Source: an uncultured Oscillospiraceae bacterium
GTDB lineage: Bacteria; Bacillota; Clostridia; Oscillospirales; Oscillospiraceae
Direction of reading: 5' to 3'
DNA length: 22,897 bases
Assembly (NCBI GenBank): GCA_910577415.1
Contig: CAJTLK010000021.1
Span: forward strand, 1 to 22,897
Of the stretch, positions 22,024 to 22,897 are shown in pieces (the stretch's first letter is position 1; every line of letters begins with the position of its first letter). Both the position numbers and the translations under genes were made by a program. The notes under the pieces are model-generated. The model saw nothing but the letters and a program-made list of their open reading frames with translations. It was not told the origin of the DNA and did not search any database.

Positions 22024-22897
22024 TTACAGTTCCTTTTCCAGTAAATCCAACGTCACCACCGCACCGGGGACTTGGCCTACCTTTTGAAAGCCATAACGCA
22101 GGTAAAAGGCCATAGCGGGGGCGTTGTCCGAAGCGCATTGGAGTCGGAGCCGCCGCCGGCCCAGGGAGCGATAGGTGCTGATGGCCTGGCCCAGAAGCTG
22201 CACGCCAATGGTCTTCCGCCGCATATCGGATTCCACGTAGAGAAAAGGCACATGACCGATCCCATCCCGGACGCCATCCAAAATGGCCAGTTGCAGAATG
22301 CCCACGGGCCGGTCTCCGTCATAGGCCCGCTGCACTGCCCGCCGGTCCCATTCCCATTGCTCTTTAGCGTCCCGGAGGAAGCCGGGACCGTCAAAGCCCC
22401 GGAGAGAGCCGTGAACGGAGAGCCAAGCGTCCTGGCGGGCGGTATAATATGCTTCCGCTTCGGTCTCCAGGTCCATGCTCTCATACCAAACGGTGGGGAC
22501 GGGACCAAAGGAGCGCTGCCGCCGGGCCATGGTGGCCAGGGCCGGTGGGAGGTGAGAGGCGTCGTTTTCAAAAATGATACGGAACTTTTCCCCCTGGACC
22601 TCATAACAAGATACCCCGGTATTTTCGCATAGGGTCAGCTCCTGTGTCATCTGGCTGGGATGCTTGCCACGGAGAGCGGCCTGAAGGCAGCGGATGGCGG
22701 TGCTGTGGGAACCGATGGCTACCGTTTGATCGGGATGGGCCTGGGCGATCCGAAAAAAAGTCTTGGTCATCCGCTGAGCTACCTGGTGGAAGGTCTCGCC
22801 TCCTTGGGGAGCAAAGTGGGGAGAGCAGGAGAGAAAACGGCGCTTGACCTCCGGGCAGCGATGGCCCAACTCACCGAAGGGAAGGTCTTCGTAGATG
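22024..22897 (-). CDS. histidine phosphatase-GNAT acetyltransferase fusion, N-terminus cut off by window edge
   Basis: The open frame runs to the window end, so the N-terminus with the expected catalytic RHG motif is outside. The visible N-terminal part reads as a histidine phosphatase (phosphoglycerate mutase-like) domain: YEDLPFGELG, APQGGETFHQVAQRM (the PGGES-like region) and AIGSHSTAIR, whose His is the second catalytic His of the family. About 155 C-terminal residues form a GNAT domain: VPFLYVESDMRRKTIGVQLL, the acetyl-CoA-binding region, then RRLRLQCASDNAPAMAFYLRYGFQKVG. The usual R/Q-x-x-G-x-G is altered to RRKTIG, with Thr for the first Gly. Substrates of either half are unknown. The gene ends 133 bp before the Na/Pi gene on the same strand. 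Confidence 0.85.
   Translation of the reverse strand, partial: IYEDLPFGELGHRCPEVKRRFLSCSPHFAPQGGETFHQVAQRMTKTFFRIAQAHPDQTVAIGSHSTAIRCLQAALRGKHPSQMTQELTLCENTGVSCYEVQGEKFRIIFENDASHLPPALATMARRQRSFGPVPTVWYESMDLETEAEAYYTARQDAWLSVHGSLRGFDGPGFLRDAKEQWEWDRRAVQRAYDGDRPVGILQLAILDGVRDGIGHVPFLYVESDMRRKTIGVQLLGQAISTYRSLGRRRLRLQCASDNAPAMAFYLRYGFQKVGQVPGAVVTLDLLEKEL

Noticed and set aside
1..22897. Prophage, insertion sequence, CRISPR array, tRNA or rRNA
   Set aside because: No transposase, integrase, regular direct-repeat array, or cloverleaf-like sequence was seen by eye; the gaps between genes are short and accounted for.

Overview
The window (about 22.9 kb, GC-rich, no tRNA, rRNA, CRISPR array or transposase seen) looks like chromosome of a gut-type Clostridia bacterium, most likely Oscillospiraceae (Flavonifractor/Intestinimonas/Lawsonibacter-like). 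This rests on codon bias strongly toward G/C third positions, clear AGGAGG ribosome sites, sigma-A promoters, and Firmicutes-style families (PET-type RF1, SLH-anchored surface proteins, a DivIVA-like coiled-coil protein, AzlCD). The genus is an inference from gene content only.

Left part (1-8526) is a dense plus-strand run of housekeeping genes: an ABC-F ATPase cut by the window edge, a membrane-anchored DUF218 protein overlapping it by ATGA, then after a pair of inverted REP-like hairpins prfA (release factor 1), an 89-residue unknown protein abutting it, and a Sua5-type threonylcarbamoyl-AMP synthase. A CatA-like acyltransferase, an HD-domain protein, coaE and an M18 aminopeptidase follow, and the run closes with a strong terminator.

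Middle part (8612-15071) is the most notable: a strong promoter drives a two-gene surface operon. Gene one is a 1657-residue secreted M60-type (gluzincin) metallopeptidase with FN3 and discoidin/CBM32-like modules and an internal dockerin. Gene two, translationally coupled to it, encodes a secreted protein with a cohesin-like N-terminal domain and three C-terminal SLH domains. The peptidase has no anchor of its own, so I propose that the partner tethers it to the cell wall by a dockerin-cohesin contact: a minimal cellulosome-like device aimed at host glycoproteins rather than cellulose. This is an inference from domain content and gene order.

Right part: a convergent minus-strand azlC-azlD pair (branched-chain amino acid exporter) and a minus-strand serpin that appears to be a lipoprotein with an inhibitory-type hinge. 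Divergent from it are plus-strand genes for a DivIVA-like coiled-coil protein, a sigma-70 family factor with a Cys-containing tail, and a DUF2461 protein. The end holds a minus-strand Na/Pi-cotransporter-PhoU protein and a truncated histidine phosphatase-GNAT fusion. Most transcription units are delimited by recognisable promoters and hairpin terminators, several placed between convergent genes.
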